Below the pieces are notes generated by a model that worked only from the letters and a program-made list of their open reading frames with translations, ran no database searches and had not been told where the DNA came from. The position numbers were made by a program, and so were the translations under genes. Positions 1-8,423 of a stretch of DNA of 47,492 bases are shown in pieces (within the stretch, counting starts at the first letter, position 1; every line of letters begins with the position of its first letter). The stretch spans positions 1-47,492 of the forward strand of contig JAKFXC010000031.1 of NCBI GenBank assembly GCA_021731625.1, written 5' to 3'. Source of the DNA: Candidatus Omnitrophota bacterium (GTDB taxonomy: Bacteria; Omnitrophota; Gorgyraeia; Zapsychrales; Fredricksoniimonadaceae).

Positions 1-33
1 GAGGCGGCGCTGGATTTTAGTCGAATCATCGGA

Positions 34-39
34 TATACT
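34..39 (+). promoter_or_regulatory. Candidate -10 box of a leaderless promoter
   Basis: TATACT ends exactly 9 nt before the ATG at 49, so transcription would start at or within a few bases of the start codon. No Shine-Dalgarno sequence is visible. The -35 region (about 11-16, TGGATT) is weak. The same 9-nt spacing precedes the related gene at 40324. Confidence 0.45.
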
Positions 40-48
40 TTCTCGTCT

Positions 49-3000
49 ATGAAACCAATGCATATCTTTTTAGTATTCATCCTATTTATCTCAGGCTTGA
101 CAGGTGTTGAAGGCGCCCCTATTTCCTTGCCCGGCGTGCGGGCTTTAACCCCATCTCGTCCTCTTGTGGCTGCCTCCCTAAAGGGGTTGAGATTTTCACC
201 GGATGATCCCTTTAAGTTTGAATTTATCGTTGAGAATGCCGGCTCCGCGCAACGGCTATCCCCTGAAGAATCTGAGCGATTGGCCGAGTACTTTCTGGCC
301 GGAGTAACCACGCCCGATACCGACCTTTGGGTCAACCTTTCTCCATTTGAAAAGGACCGGCTCCTGCCGGCTCCCTTGGGTGTAACACAGTTGGGCCGCG
401 ATTTGCTGGCCGAAGATTTTCTCTTAAAGCAGATCAGCTCGGCCTTAGTCAACCCTCAAAAAGATCTTGGCCGTGAATTTTGGCAGAAAGTCTATACTCA
501 AGCCAAGAGCAAGCATGGCCATTCGCAGATTTCCTTAAAGACAATTAACAAGGTATGGATTGTAGCTGATAAGGCGGATGTGGTCGTAGAAAACAATTTG
601 GTCTGGATTAGTAACAGCCGCTTGAAGGTGATGTTAGATGAAGACTATCAAGCACGGCAAAAGTCGAACCAACAGCAGCCCCCGCAAAACATGTCCGAGA
701 CGTTGGACGTTATGCGAAAGGTGTTGCTTCCAGCTTTAGAAAAAGAAGTTAATGAAGGCAAGGTGTTTGCTAGGCTGAGGCAAATCTATCACGCCTTAAT
801 TTTGGCGATCTGGTATAAAGAAAAGTTAAAGGGTTCTACTCTTAATCAGGCGGTTGCCGACCAGAATAAGGTCGAGGGCATTAATACAAATACTTTTTCG
901 GTCAACCGCGAGATCTATCAGCAATATGTCCGTGCCTTTAAGAAAGGGTCGTTTAACTTCATTCAAGAGGACTTGGATCCTGTAACCCAACGATTGGTCC
1001 CCCGAAAATATTTTTCCGGAGGTATCAACTGGAAGGGTTTGCGGTCTCTGGTCAACCGCAATCATGCCATGGTGAGTTTAAAGGAGGTCCTTCGTTCCGC
1101 CGGGTCGACGTTTCAAGTGATCTCGGTAACGCTCGCGTTGTTGGCCGGTTCTCCCTCATCCTCAAATGGGCAAGCCCTCCCAAATCAAGTGCCGTCTTCC
1201 GCTTCTCTCCAAGGCATCGATTCGAAAACGATTCATGACATTGCTGCTAAAGCCGAGGGAGGGGAACTACAGAGTCTGATGCTCCTTATTCAAGTCCTTC
1301 AAAATACCAACGATGAAGCTGCGAAGGAGGCGCTTTATCTCATCCGGGATCTTAACACGCAAAAAATTCCCTTGACCCAAGCGAATTTTCGGCGGTTATT
1401 TTTAAGCTTTGGCAACCCGTCAGCTATCCAATTCGCCCGGCGACAGATTGACCGTGGCGATGCGGAAGTGGCCTTTGAGTATGTGGTAACGTCCCAAGGC
1501 TCCCAAGACGATCCATACCTGGGCAAAGCCTTAAAACTAATGACGGTGCAATTGGAAGAAGGCAAGCCACTATTTCAAGGACAGGAGATGCTCCCCGCTT
1601 ATTTTTTGTTAAAAGGATTCGACTTAACCAATCCAGATGTGCAAAGCGTATTGAAGGCCCTTGCCTACCGTGGTTTGTACGCCGCCGTTGCCGCCTTTGA
1701 GAGCATCAACTATGAAGGGCTTGATCCTCACCGCGTTCGTCTGGCGATCAAAGACCAGAGTGCGGCTTTTCACGTACTGCTCGGGTGGTTTAGAAAAACC
1801 TCGAGTAAAGAAGTTTTAACGGAAGCCATGGAAGTGCTTTTTAATTTTCAAGACAAAGAATTAGACCTTTCAACAAAGGACATTGAGGAAGCCAAAGCGA
1901 CTTCAGCGATTCAGGAGCTTTTGCGTACCGACTACTTTTTAAATCATGCCTTACCCAACCACACGTCCGCCCTGAGCCTTTTGGCGGTTTTGGGACATCA
2001 AAGGGCTCTCGATAAATTGCGAGAGGTCGATCCGCGTGTAGTTGAAATTTTAGAGGGACAACGCTTATTCGAAAAAGCCAACAAGGGCGACAAGCAAGCC
2101 CTTGAAGAAATCATTAGCTTGGCCCAACAGGGCAGAGCACAAATCGGATTAGAGATGGCTGGCTTCAAGGAGCAAAAGGACCTCAGATACTATGGGTATT
2201 TGTTCCACGCCTCTTTTAAAAACAATTGGGATCTCACAACCCAGAAGCGAGTTCACAGTTTAATTGAGCCGTTTTTTGAGTTCTTCTTAGGGGACTTATG
2301 GGATGGGATGGAATTTTTTAAAAGCGTTGCCAAAGAAAGGGGCATGGAAGTTTGGAAGCCCTTCATTGAGTCTCGGATGCAGTCAAATACCCAAGCGGCT
2401 ATTATTTATTCCTTTTATGCTCAGGACCAAGCCAAAGTTTTGGCCTTGCCGTCAATGTCTCTTGGCAACCTAAACAGCGAGTCGAATTGGCGTGTCAAAA
2501 TGTACGTGCTGAAGGCCCATTTGGACCGAGGAATTCCTATTGAGCAACTAATCGGCGGATTATTGTCAACCTCACTGCCGATTCTTAACCTTGTTGAGAG
2601 TAACTCGGCCTTTGAATTTGAGCAGTACATTCTGCCCACTACAAATCTCGACACGATTTTAAGCCGATTAAGCAAACCAGAGGACCAGTTTTATTTCTTA
2701 ACGAGGCTTATTTATACGCGACACCCACAAGGGGAGCAGCGAGTGATGGCCTTTTTGAATCTTCACCCTGGCTTTGTTGACAATCTCCTTACCATTTATA
2801 AATTCGGACAAGCGTTCTTGAAAGGGCCCCGCAGTCTACTAAATGATTCACATCTGCTCGGCATCCTTCAAAGGATAGATCGTAATACCATCACAGCTTA
2901 TTTAAAAATGAAATCAACAACCGAGGCCGCAGAGTGGGAGGCTGAAAAGCTGCTGTTCCTGGGGAATGTTGAAGCCTTTAAAATGAAGTTAGAGTTCGCA

Positions 3001-4248
3001 AGGATTAGTGAAAACGCTGCGAAGGCACTCTTGGACGACACTGTTAAGCTTCCGGATACTTTGCGGTCTTTGGCTTCCAAGCTCGAGGTGCCCTCAGGAA
3101 ACGATCACCCTATATATGTTCGCTTATTGGCATTATTAGGTAATAAAGCCGCCCAAACGGCGGTGGCGAAGACCATTACCGGAGAAAAGTCTTTTGCCTA
3201 CAGTAACATCTATAGCTTCGAACGCTTTGATTCTCCAGAGTTCAGGACCATGGTTGGCTCAGCGGAGGCATATTTGCTTAATGTACGGACTCAAGGCATT
3301 GAGGAATTAAGGAAGAAGTTTCGGGGGATGGATGCCAAGGCCAGTAATGAAGAAATGTTAAAAATATACATGGCGGTGCTTTTGAGGCTCCAGGATAAAA
3401 TGCAGCTTGTTGATGTTCCCACTTTTCGGTTTCTTGCAGAAACCATGCGATCGAAAATGAATGTTTCGGTTGCTTATGAGAATGCCACGTCCGACTATGA
3501 ATTTGGTTTCGCGCTTATGCTCAAGATTAAGGATATTTATGAGTTGGAGGATGTTGCTGCTCATGAAATTGGTCATAACTTGTTTGCGTGGCTGACCCGG
3601 GGGGTACAACTTTTTAACACGGTACACTTCATCGCTGCAAATGAGTTTATCGCTGACCGGGTGGCGGATGCCTATGGCGGTCCTGTGATTGCCGAAAGAA
3701 TTATGAAAGAATCCGAAATTCTGTGCCCCGCCTGCGCCCGTCTAACCAGCGCGGAAAACTATTTTAACCAGGTAAGAGAGCCGCATTCGCTGGCCCGTTT
3801 GCCAGTTAAAATGTTTGTCATCACGGCCCAAAAAAATAAGGTGGATCCTTATCCGATTTTAAGCGCCTTCAATTGGCAAACCCTGCGCCAATTGCAATCA
3901 TACCAGTGGCGGTTTGCTCATTCCGAAGAGTTTATTTACTCGGTGTTGCAATTCCTGATCGGCCCACAAGCCATAACTCCTTATGACAAGCAAAAGTCGT
4001 TTCCCGATAACTTGGAGAATTTAGTGAAGGCGGCGCCACGCCGGCCTGATCGGGCCATGCGCGCGCTAGAGTATGGTGGTATTGATTTTACCCAGATCGT
4101 TGAGCTGTCTTCTGACAGCAGGTTTGTAGGTCGCAGTGGGGGGATGCCTTTAGCCCCTCAGCTAAAGAGGATTACCGGCATTGCCATCAAGGACCTGCAG
4201 GTCCGAGGAGCTTCTGTCTCCGAACTGGTGCCTTCTTTATCCCAGTAA
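49..4248 (+). CDS. Large exported modular protein with HEXXH metallopeptidase domain (module family member 1)
   Basis: 1399 aa. Residues 1-23 form a signal peptide with a likely cut after VEGA. Residues about 24-325 are a module shared with the proteins at 15762 and 40324; landmarks are LWVNLSPFEKDR (from L93), GRDLLAED, NKVWI, LKVMLDEDY and KYFSGG (320-325). A short hydrophobic stretch follows (355-367). Residues about 390-1130 look like helical repeats, with many alternating amphipathic helices. A zinc-peptidase signature is present: HEIGH at 1172-1176, then NEFIAD with E1199 as plausible third ligand (gluzincin-like spacing). The last 57 residues begin GGIDF and resemble the tails of the other two members. 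There is no Shine-Dalgarno; a TATACT box ends 9 nt before the ATG. The sequence is visibly richer in A/T than the neighbouring housekeeping genes. Export and zinc binding are well supported; the substrate is unknown. Confidence 0.88.
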   Translation: MKPMHIFLVFILFISGLTGVEGAPISLPGVRALTPSRPLVAASLKGLRFSPDDPFKFEFIVENAGSAQRLSPEESERLAEYFLAGVTTPDTDLWVNLSPFEKDRLLPAPLGVTQLGRDLLAEDFLLKQISSALVNPQKDLGREFWQKVYTQAKSKHGHSQISLKTINKVWIVADKADVVVENNLVWISNSRLKVMLDEDYQARQKSNQQQPPQNMSETLDVMRKVLLPALEKEVNEGKVFARLRQIYHALILAIWYKEKLKGSTLNQAVADQNKVEGINTNTFSVNREIYQQYVRAFKKGSFNFIQEDLDPVTQRLVPRKYFSGGINWKGLRSLVNRNHAMVSLKEVLRSAGSTFQVISVTLALLAGSPSSSNGQALPNQVPSSASLQGIDSKTIHDIAAKAEGGELQSLMLLIQVLQNTNDEAAKEALYLIRDLNTQKIPLTQANFRRLFLSFGNPSAIQFARRQIDRGDAEVAFEYVVTSQGSQDDPYLGKALKLMTVQLEEGKPLFQGQEMLPAYFLLKGFDLTNPDVQSVLKALAYRGLYAAVAAFESINYEGLDPHRVRLAIKDQSAAFHVLLGWFRKTSSKEVLTEAMEVLFNFQDKELDLSTKDIEEAKATSAIQELLRTDYFLNHALPNHTSALSLLAVLGHQRALDKLREVDPRVVEILEGQRLFEKANKGDKQALEEIISLAQQGRAQIGLEMAGFKEQKDLRYYGYLFHASFKNNWDLTTQKRVHSLIEPFFEFFLGDLWDGMEFFKSVAKERGMEVWKPFIESRMQSNTQAAIIYSFYAQDQAKVLALPSMSLGNLNSESNWRVKMYVLKAHLDRGIPIEQLIGGLLSTSLPILNLVESNSAFEFEQYILPTTNLDTILSRLSKPEDQFYFLTRLIYTRHPQGEQRVMAFLNLHPGFVDNLLTIYKFGQAFLKGPRSLLNDSHLLGILQRIDRNTITAYLKMKSTTEAAEWEAEKLLFLGNVEAFKMKLEFARISENAAKALLDDTVKLPDTLRSLASKLEVPSGNDHPIYVRLLALLGNKAAQTAVAKTITGEKSFAYSNIYSFERFDSPEFRTMVGSAEAYLLNVRTQGIEELRKKFRGMDAKASNEEMLKIYMAVLLRLQDKMQLVDVPTFRFLAETMRSKMNVSVAYENATSDYEFGFALMLKIKDIYELEDVAAHEIGHNLFAWLTRGVQLFNTVHFIAANEFIADRVADAYGGPVIAERIMKESEILCPACARLTSAENYFNQVREPHSLARLPVKMFVITAQKNKVDPYPILSAFNWQTLRQLQSYQWRFAHSEEFIYSVLQFLIGPQAITPYDKQKSFPDNLENLVKAAPRRPDRAMRALEYGGIDFTQIVELSSDSRFVGRSGGMPLAPQLKRITGIAIKDLQVRGASVSELVPSLSQ

Positions 4249-4458
4249 ATGGCTCATTTTTTCTTGGACATTTTTGGACACTCGCCGTTCGAAAACCAAT
4301 TCCATTATTCCGAAATTGTGCTAAACTTACCCTTTACCGGAGGCAATTAAATTTGCGGGGCGGCAAGCTTTTCTTGAGGTTGTTCTATTAAGATTAAGGA
4401 AACTTGCACAGCTCCCGAAACGTTTCTAGATGTAATTTTATTATGATTGTGGAAATTA

Positions 4459-4535
4459 CGGGGCGTAGCGCAGTTGGCTAGCGCGCTTCGTTCGGGACGA
4501 AGAGGTCGACGGTTCAAATCCGTCCGCCCCGACCA
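4459..4535 (+). tRNA. tRNA-Pro (anticodon CGG), CCA encoded
   Basis: Cloverleaf read directly: acceptor CGGGGCG (4459-4465) pairs with CGCCCCG (4525-4531). The anticodon stem CTTCG/CGAAG encloses loop TTCGGGA, giving anticodon CGG. The T arm is GACGG-TTCAAAT-CCGTC (4508-4524). Discriminator A4532 is followed by an encoded CCA (4533-4535). The unusual C1-G72 pair is typical of bacterial tRNA-Pro. A TATGAT box at 4442-4447 may be its -10 element. The 210 bases between the preceding gene and this tRNA hold nothing else I recognise. Confidence 0.95.
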
Positions 4536-4652
4536 TGTTATTTTAGATAGCTAAAGGGGCCTGCGAAATAGTCCCGGTGGCAGAGGCCACCGGGGCAAAT
4601 CCGTCCGCCCCGACATATTTTTAGAACACCGGCGGGGCCCGCGAAATAGTCC
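4515..4652 (+). repeat. Imperfect tandem duplication of the tRNA-Pro 3' tail and spacer
   Basis: Nineteen bases of the tRNA tail (4515-4533, T-loop end through the acceptor) recur exactly at 4596-4614, 81 bases downstream. The spacer motif GCGAAATAGTCC occurs at 4563-4574 and again at 4641-4652, 78 bases apart. A strong hairpin lies between the copies: CCCGGTGGC (4573-4581) and GCCACCGGG (4586-4594), loop AGAG. The second tRNA tail has no D or anticodon arm, so it is not a gene. Confidence 0.8.
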
Positions 4653-4667
4653 TGGCCCGATTTTTTA
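4633..4667 (+). terminator. Possible rho-independent terminator downstream of tRNA-Pro
   Basis: CGGGGCC (4633-4639) can pair, with one bulged G, with GGCCCG (4654-4659), and T4661-4666 follows. The loop is long (14 nt), so strength is uncertain. Confidence 0.4.
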
Positions 4668-4673
4668 AACCAT

Positions 4674-4703
4674 CTCCCTACAAATAATAGGGAGCTGTCC
4701 CTA
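4674..4703 (+). promoter_or_regulatory. Two mutually exclusive hairpins just upstream of acyP
   Basis: CTCCCTA (4674-4680) can pair with TAGGGAG (4688-4694), loop of 7. Alternatively TAGGGA (4688-4693) can pair with TCCCTA (4698-4703), loop GCTG. The middle segment is shared, so only one hairpin forms at a time. This could be an attenuator-like switch, or simply a small REP-type palindrome. No good Shine-Dalgarno precedes the ATG at 4711. Confidence 0.5.
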
Positions 4704-4710
4704 CTTATAT

Positions 4711-5010
4711 ATGGTTCGAGCCCATGTATTCTTCTCCGGCACGGTTCAGGGTGTCGGCTTTCGATTCACCACCCAGCGCCTGGCGCGCGAATTGAAAATC
4801 CATGGATGGGTCAAGAACCTGCCTGACGGCCGCGTGGAAATGATGGCGGAAGGGCCGCGCGAACGCCTGGAAAATCTGCTGTATAAAATCGACCGGCATT
4901 ATGGGGAAAAAATCACCCACAAGGACATTGAATGGCTGCAGCCGCTTCCTAAGGCCAAGGAATTTTTTCCTGACCGGGGCCAGTTTTCCGAGTTTAAGGT
5001 CACGTATTAA
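4711..5010 (+). CDS. acyP: Acylphosphatase
   Basis: 99 aa, the usual length for the family. Acylphosphatases hydrolyse carboxyl-phosphate bonds of small acyl phosphates in the cytoplasm. The signature TVQGVGFRF is at residues 11-19, with catalytic arginine R18. The second active-site residue, N36, lies in GWVKNLPDGRVE. The C-terminus FSEFKVTY is the typical last strand. It opens a long co-directional operon; ligA starts one base after its stop codon. The start has no obvious Shine-Dalgarno and is preceded by alternative hairpins at 4674-4703. Confidence 0.93.
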   Translation: MVRAHVFFSGTVQGVGFRFTTQRLARELKIHGWVKNLPDGRVEMMAEGPRERLENLLYKIDRHYGEKITHKDIEWLQPLPKAKEFFPDRGQFSEFKVTY

Positions 5011-5011
5011 T

Positions 5012-7012
5012 ATGAAAAGCACCTCGCCTAAAGAACGCATCAAGGAAATTGCCCGTCAAATCGAGGCGCACAATGTCCGCTATTATGTGGAAAATCAGCC
5101 GACCATTGCCGACGCGGAATATGATGCGCTGCTTAAAGAATTGATCGCTCTGGAAGAACAATACCCGCGATATGTCCTGCCGGATTCCCCCAGCCAGCGC
5201 ATTGGGGCAAAAGTTGCCGGCGAATTGCCGACCATCCGGCATGCCGTTAAAATGGTGTCGCTGGACAACACCTATTCGATCGACGAGCTCAAATTGTGGG
5301 ACGGCAGGGTACGGCGGGGATTGCCGGGGCAGACATTTGAATTGGAAACCGAATTAAAAATCGACGGGGTCAGTTGCGCGTTGACGTATGCCAAGGGCGT
5401 GCTGGTTTTGGCGGCCACCCGCGGCGACGGGACCACCGGAGAAGATGTCACCCGTAATGTGAAGACCATTCACTCCGTACCCTTGAGGCTCAAAGGCAAG
5501 TTTCCCGCACTGCTGGAAGTGCGCGGGGAAGTTTACATGGACAAAACGGATTTTGTCAGCATGAACCAGGAGCGCAAGAAAAACAACGAGGTGTTGTTTG
5601 CCAACCCGCGCAATTTTGCCAGCGGGGCGCTTAAACTTTTAGACAGCCGCTTGACCGCGCAGCGCAAATTGAAATTTCTAGTGCATTCCTTTGGCCGGCT
5701 GGAGGGCGGTGCCGGCTTTAAAACCCACTGGGAATTTTTGCAGGCCGCCCAAACGTACGGGCTGCCGGTCAATGCCCATAACCGTTTATTTAAAAACATC
5801 GACGAGGTGATCGCCTACTGCCAGAAATTTCAAGACCAGCGCGCAGCCCTGCCTTACGAATTTGACGGCATGGTCGTTAAAGTCAATGGCTTAAGGCAGC
5901 AAGAGCAATTGGGTTACACCCACAAAAGCCCCCGCTGGGCCGTGGCGTTTAAATTTCCGGCCTATCAGGCCACGACAACCATCCGTGACATCATCGCCAA
6001 CGTTGGTCGCACCGGCACCCTGACCCCGGTGGCGGAACTGGAGCCGGTGGCCTGCGGCGGAGTGACCATCAGCCGGGCCAGTCTGCACAATTTTGATGAA
6101 GTCAAACGTTTAGGCGTCGGTGCCGGCGATCGAGTCCTTTTGGAGAGAGCGGGGGATGTTATCCCTAAAATCATTAAAGTGGTCGAGAAAAAGCCCGGGC
6201 GCAAAGAGTTTTCCGTGCCCAAAACCTGTCCTGCCTGCGCCAGTGAGATCGTCAAAGAAAAAGCCGAGGATGTGGCTTACCGGTGCATGAACCCGTCCTG
6301 CCCAAAACAAATCGAGCGGGCGCTGGTGCATTTTGCCTCCCGCACCGCCATGGACATCGAGGGGCTGGGGGAGGCGGTGGTGGGCCAATTACTCAACAAA
6401 GGCCTGGTGAAAGATTTGGCGGGGATTTATTATTTACGTAAGGAAGATGTGCTGGGGCTGGAATTGTTCGCCGAAAAACGGGCGGAGAATTTGATCCAGG
6501 CCATTGCCAAGAGCAAGGCCAAGCCGTTTGCCAAATTATTGTATGGACTCGGCATTGCCAACATCGGCGAGAAAGCGGCCGCGGTCTTGGCAGAGCAGTT
6601 TGGCGCTTTGCCGGCGCTGATGCAGGCCACCGTAGACCAATTGCAGGACATCGCGGATGTTGGTCCGGTGACGGCCCAATCCCTGGTGGATTTTTTCCGT
6701 TTGCCTAAAACGAAAACTCTGGTGGAACGTTTTAAAAAAGCCGGGGTCAATTTTAGCCAACCCTTGGCCCGTCCCAAAGGCACCCGCCTGAAGAATTTAA
6801 GATTTGTTTTCACGGGCGAGTTGGAGGGCGTTTCCCGTCAGAAAGCCGGAGAAATGGTGCAGGCCCAGGGCGGCAAGGTGGTAGGAGCGCTCAGCAAAGC
6901 GGTGGATTATTTGGTGGTCGGCCGCGACCCCGGATCAAAATATGCCAAAGCCGGCCAGTTGGGCGTCGCTGTGCTGAGTCAAAAACAGTTTGAGGAGATG
7001 GTCCATGCGTAA
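5012..7012 (+). CDS. ligA: NAD-dependent DNA ligase LigA
   Basis: 666 aa, matching the family norm (about 670). It seals nicks in DNA during replication and repair using NAD+ as AMP donor. The N-terminal Ia segment (HNVRYYVEN, DAEYDAL) binds NMN. The adenylation lysine is K116 in LKIDG. An OB fold and a four-cysteine zinc finger (CPAC ... CMNPSCP) follow, then helix-hairpin-helix repeats and a BRCT domain in the last 80 residues or so. An upstream in-frame ATG at 4901 would add 37 residues read out of frame through acyP; the ATG at 5012, one base after the acyP stop, fits the family N-terminus. Confidence 0.97.
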   Translation: MKSTSPKERIKEIARQIEAHNVRYYVENQPTIADAEYDALLKELIALEEQYPRYVLPDSPSQRIGAKVAGELPTIRHAVKMVSLDNTYSIDELKLWDGRVRRGLPGQTFELETELKIDGVSCALTYAKGVLVLAATRGDGTTGEDVTRNVKTIHSVPLRLKGKFPALLEVRGEVYMDKTDFVSMNQERKKNNEVLFANPRNFASGALKLLDSRLTAQRKLKFLVHSFGRLEGGAGFKTHWEFLQAAQTYGLPVNAHNRLFKNIDEVIAYCQKFQDQRAALPYEFDGMVVKVNGLRQQEQLGYTHKSPRWAVAFKFPAYQATTTIRDIIANVGRTGTLTPVAELEPVACGGVTISRASLHNFDEVKRLGVGAGDRVLLERAGDVIPKIIKVVEKKPGRKEFSVPKTCPACASEIVKEKAEDVAYRCMNPSCPKQIERALVHFASRTAMDIEGLGEAVVGQLLNKGLVKDLAGIYYLRKEDVLGLELFAEKRAENLIQAIAKSKAKPFAKLLYGLGIANIGEKAAAVLAEQFGALPALMQATVDQLQDIADVGPVTAQSLVDFFRLPKTKTLVERFKKAGVNFSQPLARPKGTRLKNLRFVFTGELEGVSRQKAGEMVQAQGGKVVGALSKAVDYLVVGRDPGSKYAKAGQLGVAVLSQKQFEEMVHA

Positions 7013-7535
7013 TGCACACCGTACACACACAACTTGTCTACTGATTTTTTCTTTACTGGCCATGAGCATGTCGTTGTGTTCGTGCGAACCATTGCGCAAG
7101 AAATTCACCCGTCAAAAAAAGAGGGCCCAACTCGAAGACAGGAATTTCATCCCCGTGCTGGAACCCATCGAATACCCGGCCCCGGAAAATAATCCCCAGC
7201 AAATGTATAAGCACCATTATGCCATGGTCAAGGTGTGGCACACCGACTTAGGCACCCTGCTTAAGGAGAAAAATGCCGAGAAGCGCTCGGGTTACACGCT
7301 CAAACAAATCAACACCCATATCGATGGTATGCGCAGTCTGCTGCAGCCCGTCAAACAGGTGGAAGTGGACAAGTTAAAACAAACTTTGACGTACTACACC
7401 GAATCCTTAAATCAAACCGGGCCTCAGCGCAACGTTTCCCGCTTACAAAGTGATTTGCGCGCCTTTTACCGGCAACTGTATCATAAGCTGCGGTTTGACA
7501 AAGTGCGGGGCTCGTTGGTGGGCATTTCCAAATGA
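7005..7535 (+). CDS. Small predicted lipoprotein, function unknown
   Basis: 176 aa from the ATG at 7005, which overlaps the ligA stop region by 8 nt and has GAGGAG (6992-6997) at good distance. A positively charged start precedes a hydrophobic segment and LCSC, a plausible lipobox (cysteine near residue 28). The mature part is charged, predicted mostly helical, and rich in Lys, Gln and Tyr, with possible coiled-coil (QVEVDKLKQTLTYYTESLN). I recognise no family. Its stop codon overlaps the start of xerD (ATGA). An in-frame TTG at 6990 is a less likely start. Confidence 0.8.
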   Translation: MRNAHRTHTTCLLIFSLLAMSMSLCSCEPLRKKFTRQKKRAQLEDRNFIPVLEPIEYPAPENNPQQMYKHHYAMVKVWHTDLGTLLKEKNAEKRSGYTLKQINTHIDGMRSLLQPVKQVEVDKLKQTLTYYTESLNQTGPQRNVSRLQSDLRAFYRQLYHKLRFDKVRGSLVGISK

Positions 7536-8422
7536 AACCGCTGATCAAAGAATTCATCACTTATATCTCCGTCGAGCGAGGCTTGGCCAAAAATACGTTA
7601 ATGGCCTACGGCCGGGACCTGGAAAGATACCGTGCACTTTTGGAGGAGAAAGGCATTGCTCGGCCGGAGCAAATCAGCCGCGACCACATCACCAATTACA
7701 TGTATGCGTTAAAAAAACACGGGCTTACGGCATCTAGCATCTGCCGCAATCTGGCGGCCATTAAAATGTTTCACCGTTTTCTCGTTCGGGAGAATCTTGC
7801 CAAAGAAGATCCGACGACGTTGGTCGAGACCCCGAAGTTGTGGAAACGGGTCCCCGAAGTATTGAGCCAAAAAGAAACCGACGGGATGTTGGCGCAGGCC
7901 GCCGCCGGCCGGGGCAAATTCTCCAAACGAGACCACGCGATGATCGAACTTTTTTATGCGGCTGGTTTGCGGGTCTCGGAGTTGGTCGACCTTAAAATGA
8001 CCAGTGTCAACTTCGAGGCCGGTTTCCTGCGGGCCGTGGGCAAGGGCAGCAAAGAGCGGATCATACCCGTCGGGAAAAAAGCCCGCGCGGCAGTGCAAGC
8101 GTATTGCCAGAAGATCCGGCCGAAATTGCTCAAGGGCAAGGAGACTGACGCTTTGTTTATCAGCCAGCAGGGCAAGAAAATGAGCCGGGTGAGTGTGTGG
8201 GGGATGATCAAACAGCATGCCCGCTTGGCCGGACTTAAAAAAAATATTAAACCGCACACCCTAAGGCATACCTTTGCCACGCATTTATTAGAACATGGGG
8301 CGGACTTGCGCAGCGTGCAGGAAATGCTGGGTCATGCGGACATTGCCACCACGCAGATTTATACGCACGTCGATAAAGAGCGTTTAAAAAGCATTCACAA
8401 GCAATTTCACCCGCGGGGATAG
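7532..8422 (+). CDS. xerD: Tyrosine recombinase XerD/XerC type
   Basis: 296 aa, exactly the size of Xer recombinases, which resolve chromosome dimers at dif with FtsK. The N-terminal SAM-like core-binding domain covers about residues 1-90 and the catalytic domain about 108-290. All catalytic residues are visible: R147 (AAGLRVSEL), K171 (VGKGSKER), H242 and R245 (HTLRHTFATH), H268 (MLGHAD) and Y277 (QIYTHV). It is translationally coupled to the preceding lipoprotein gene (ATGA at 7532). Embedding in a housekeeping operon and the length argue for a housekeeping Xer rather than a phage integrase. Assignment to XerD rather than XerC is tentative. Confidence 0.92.
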   Translation: MKPLIKEFITYISVERGLAKNTLMAYGRDLERYRALLEEKGIARPEQISRDHITNYMYALKKHGLTASSICRNLAAIKMFHRFLVRENLAKEDPTTLVETPKLWKRVPEVLSQKETDGMLAQAAAGRGKFSKRDHAMIELFYAAGLRVSELVDLKMTSVNFEAGFLRAVGKGSKERIIPVGKKARAAVQAYCQKIRPKLLKGKETDALFISQQGKKMSRVSVWGMIKQHARLAGLKKNIKPHTLRHTFATHLLEHGADLRSVQEMLGHADIATTQIYTHVDKERLKSIHKQFHPRG

Positions 8423-8423
8423 A

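Noticed and set aside
4596-4614. Second tRNA gene after tRNA-Pro
   Set aside because: Only the T-loop end and acceptor strand are present; no 5' acceptor, D arm or anticodon arm precedes it.
4901-5011. Upstream ATG for LigA at 4901
   Set aside because: It lies inside acyP in another frame and adds residues unlike the LigA N-terminus.
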